Source: UMGS75 sp964507405 (GTDB lineage: Bacteria; Bacillota_I; Bacilli_A; ML615J-28; CAG-313). Taken from it: DNA of 7,820 bases. Position 1 is the stretch's first letter. Each line of letters starts with the position of its first letter. Made by a program: the position numbers and the translations under genes. This document shows, in pieces, positions 6,000 to 7,820 of this stretch. Below the pieces are notes generated by a model. That model had not been told where the DNA came from. It ran no database searches and worked only from the letters and a program-made list of their open reading frames with translations. The DNA is taken from the NCBI GenBank assembly GCA_964507405.1, contig CAZDPJ010000039.1, positions 1 through 7,820 on the forward strand. Direction: 5' to 3'.

Positions 6000-7371
6000 A
6001 AAGAATCACTTAAAAAATAAGGTGTGGTTTTATTTAATAATCTTCTCATTATTAATCTTAATCTTTTTGTGGGCTTTTCAAACTATTTTTTCTAATACTT
6101 ATTATGAAATAAACAAAACAAGAGAACTTAATACGATTGCTCGAAAACTAAAAAATACAGATGATATTTTATTAAAAACGCAAGTTGATACTTTAGCGTA
6201 TAATTATGGTGTTTGTATTGAAGTTTATTCTAATAATACTTTGGTTTATTCGTCTAATTCCATAGAAAGAGGTTGTATTGAACAAAATGATTTAAGTTTT
6301 TATAATTATAAAAACAAATTTATTTCTAGCAATGATGTAGTTGGAAGTACTTCTTTTTATAATTCAAGATTTAATAATAAAACATTAGTTAAAGCGATAA
6401 AGTCTAATGACTATAGTTTCTTTATTAATGTATCACTAGAACCAGTTGGAACAACAACAATTATTTTATCACGTCAGTTAATTTTATGTTCATTCATAGT
6501 TTTGGCTTTATCTTTTTTGTTAAGTTACTTTATATCAGAAAACATTTCAAAGCCGATTGTTAAGCTGAATGAGAAGGCCCATGAAATATCTAAAGGAAAT
6601 TTTAATGTTTCGAGTGAGAATATATCAAAAATTGAAGAAATAGAAGAGTTGAATAATACTCTAAATAATGCGGCAAAAGAACTTTCTCAAACAGAAACAT
6701 TAAGACGTGAATTAATGGCTAATGTTAGTCATGATTTAAAAACACCACTTACGATGATAAAAGCGTATGCGGAAATGGCGCGAGATATAAATTATAATAA
6801 TAAGAAAAAAAGAGAAGATAATCTTAATATAATTGTTGATGAAGTAGATAGGTTAAATCTTCTTGTTAATGATATATTGGAATTATCTAAAGTTCAGGCA
6901 AATACTGAAAAATATGTAAAAGAAAAAATAGATTTATATGAATTTGTTGGCAATATTATTAAAAAATATGATTATTTAAAAGAAGATGGATATGAAATAA
7001 TTTATAATAGTCTTAAAGATATATATGTAAATGAAGATAAAAAAAGAATTAATCAAGTTTTAGATAATTTACTAAATAATGCGTTGAAATATACTGGTAA
7101 AGATAAAAAGGTACTAGTAAATATTGTTGATTTAGATAAAAAAGTTCGTATTGAAATTGTAGATTCTGGTAAAGGAATCAAAAATGATGAATTAAAATAT
7201 ATTTGGGAAAAGTATTATAAAATTGATAAAAGTTATCAACGAAATACAAAAAGTACTGGTTTAGGATTATCGATTGTTAAAAATATATGTGTACAAAATA
7301 ATATTGAATATGGTGTTATTTCAAAAGTTAATAATGGTAGTACTTTCTTTATTGAATTAGATAAAATGTAA
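5986..7371 (+). CDS. Membrane sensor histidine kinase (HisKA/HATPase), partner of the upstream regulator
   Basis: This 461-residue kinase senses an unknown signal and phosphorylates the regulator. After a basic N-terminus (RNKKNHLKNK), TM1 spans about 13-35. An extracytoplasmic domain of about 125 residues (36-160) and TM2 (about 162-183) follow, then HAMP (about 184-238). The H-box NVSHDLKTPL has His249. The ATPase has the N-box NLLNNALKYT (361-370), the G1 box DSGKGI (393-398), WEKYYK (407-412) and the G2 box GLGLSI (425-430), so it looks fully active. The sensor domain resembles no family I can name and has two cysteines, C77 and C97. The TTG start lies within the regulator gene, and the nearest GAGG (5968-5971) is 14 nt away, so initiation may depend on coupling. 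A GTG at 6022 is possible but would remove the positive N-terminus before TM1. Confidence 0.93.
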   Translation: MLRNKKNHLKNKVWFYLIIFSLLILIFLWAFQTIFSNTYYEINKTRELNTIARKLKNTDDILLKTQVDTLAYNYGVCIEVYSNNTLVYSSNSIERGCIEQNDLSFYNYKNKFISSNDVVGSTSFYNSRFNNKTLVKAIKSNDYSFFINVSLEPVGTTTIILSRQLILCSFIVLALSFLLSYFISENISKPIVKLNEKAHEISKGNFNVSSENISKIEEIEELNNTLNNAAKELSQTETLRRELMANVSHDLKTPLTMIKAYAEMARDINYNNKKKREDNLNIIVDEVDRLNLLVNDILELSKVQANTEKYVKEKIDLYEFVGNIIKKYDYLKEDGYEIIYNSLKDIYVNEDKKRINQVLDNLLNNALKYTGKDKKVLVNIVDLDKKVRIEIVDSGKGIKNDELKYIWEKYYKIDKSYQRNTKSTGLGLSIVKNICVQNNIEYGVISKVNNGSTFFIELDKM

Positions 7372-7396
7372 TTATATTTAAGTTTTAAATAATTTG

Positions 7397-7425
7397 TTGA
7401 TAAAACTGAGATAATGTGATAAAAT
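7397..7425 (+). promoter_or_regulatory. Sigma-A-type promoter of secG
   Basis: A -35 TTGATA (7397-7402) and -10 TAAAAT (7420-7425) are separated by 17 bp. A TGn extension (TGA, 7417-7419) precedes the -10. The start point should fall near 7432, leaving a leader of about 18 nt with AGGAGG at 7437-7442. There is no convincing terminator between the kinase and this promoter, so secG may also receive readthrough. Confidence 0.6.
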
Positions 7426-7449
7426 TAAAAACAGTTAGGAGGAAAACTA

Positions 7450-7662
7450 ATGGAAATTATTTTAATGATTGTATCAATTTTATTAATTGCGATTGTGCTA
7501 TTACAAAGTGGTAAAGCAGAGAGCGCATCTAATGCTATTACAGGTGGTAATGACAGTTTATTTGCTAATCGTAAGGAAAGAGGCGGAGAATTAGTTATTA
7601 GTCGTATTACATTAGGTTTAGGTGTTTTATTCTTTGTATTATGTTTTATAATTGGTTTTTAA
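7450..7662 (+). CDS. secG: Preprotein translocase subunit SecG
   Basis: SecG is the small auxiliary subunit of the SecYEG channel in the cytoplasmic membrane and aids SecA-driven protein export. The 70 residues are slightly shorter than Bacillus subtilis SecG (about 76). TM1 spans about 2-19 and is followed by the family motif VLLQSGK (16-22). A polar cytoplasmic loop contains AITGGNDSLFANRKERGGEL (29-48). ISRITLGLGVLFFVL leads into TM2 (about 51-70). AGGAGG lies 7 nt before the ATG. In many Bacilli secG follows eno and precedes rnr and smpB; here eno is about 4 kb upstream and what follows lies beyond the window. Confidence 0.95.
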   Translation: MEIILMIVSILLIAIVLLQSGKAESASNAITGGNDSLFANRKERGGELVISRITLGLGVLFFVLCFIIGF

Positions 7663-7687
7663 TAGTGCAAGTTTTGCACTATTTTTT
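7661..7687 (+). terminator. Strong terminator of secG, overlapping the stop codon
   Basis: AATAGTGCAA (7661-7670) pairs perfectly over 10 bp with TTGCACTATT (7674-7683) around a 3-nt loop. T continues to 7687. If the innermost A-T pairs open, the loop is larger and the stem is still 7-8 bp. Two bases of the TAA stop (7660-7662) are the base of the stem. This is the best terminator in the window. Confidence 0.88.
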
Positions 7688-7820
7688 ATTTATTAAAATT
7701 CTGATGTGGTTTAGGTCATTTTTTTATTATTATAAAATAATTATGTAATTGTAAAAAAAGTAAAAAAGTGAAATGAAAAGTTAAATTTCAGTTTAGGGCA
7801 TAAATTGAGAATTGCAAAAG
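7688..7820 (+). other. AT-rich intergenic tail with no recognisable gene
   Basis: I see no start codon with a ribosome binding site, no tRNA, tmRNA or riboswitch signature, and no convincing promoter. An AT-only inverted repeat, ATTATT-ATAA-AATAAT, lies near 7727-7742, and a purine-rich run follows. This is probably the 5' flank of the next gene. Confidence 0.5.

Noticed and set aside
7376..7390. Hairpin ATTTAA-GTT-TTAAAT after the kinase as a terminator
   Set aside because: The stem is purely A-T, only 6 bp, and no T-run follows it.
1..7662. Mycoplasma-type genetic code (UGA as Trp), suggested by AT-richness and DUF285 repeats
   Set aside because: Conserved Trp positions use TGG, reading frames contain no internal TGA, and spoVAD ends with TGA at the expected position.
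7745..7820. Minus-strand open frame entering from the right edge
   Set aside because: It would encode a low-complexity Phe/Thr-rich tail of about 25 residues with no recognisable family features.

Overview
The window is very AT-rich, and every gene I can support lies on the + strand. Genes are tightly packed. Start sites follow strong AGGAGG-type ribosome binding sites about 7 nt away. The standard genetic code is used: TGG encodes Trp and TGA is a stop. The spore genes spoVAC, spoVAD and spoVAE, together with Bacilli-like MurD, enolase, SecG and an OmpR/HisKA two-component pair, point to a low-GC, endospore-related Firmicute. The base composition and the BspA-like surface protein suggest an AT-rich gut lineage of Bacilli (Erysipelotrichia/RF39-like), but that placement is inference.

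Layout. (1) 1-715: the 3' end of a BspA/DUF285-type leucine-rich-repeat surface protein made of 26-residue repeats; its N-terminus lies outside the window. It ends at a good intrinsic terminator. (2) 783-3414: a promoter, then murD (peptidoglycan precursor ligase) and eno (enolase), 18 nt apart and probably one transcript. The terminator hairpin overlaps the eno stop codon. (3) 3414-5258: a sigma-G-like promoter and the compact spoVAC-spoVAD-spoVAE operon, whose products move dipicolinic acid across the spore inner membrane. It also ends in a hairpin overlapping the stop codon. (4) 5291-7371: a response regulator and an overlapping sensor histidine kinase, behind an extended -10 promoter with a candidate binding-site repeat. 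(5) 7397-7687: secG with its own promoter and a stop-overlapping terminator. (6) 7688-7820: AT-rich DNA with no recognisable gene.

How it fits together. The genes are mostly core housekeeping and sporulation functions, and I see no mobile element, CRISPR array or RNA gene. The order eno...secG recalls the eno-secG-rnr-smpB neighbourhood of many Bacilli, here apparently split by the spoVA and two-component operons. No clearly novel multi-gene system is visible. The points most worth a second look are regulatory: an unusually fixed 5-nt gap between -10 boxes and Shine-Dalgarno sequences, terminators that begin at or before the stop codon, a sigma-G-like spoVA promoter, and an 11-bp-phased direct repeat upstream of the response regulator.
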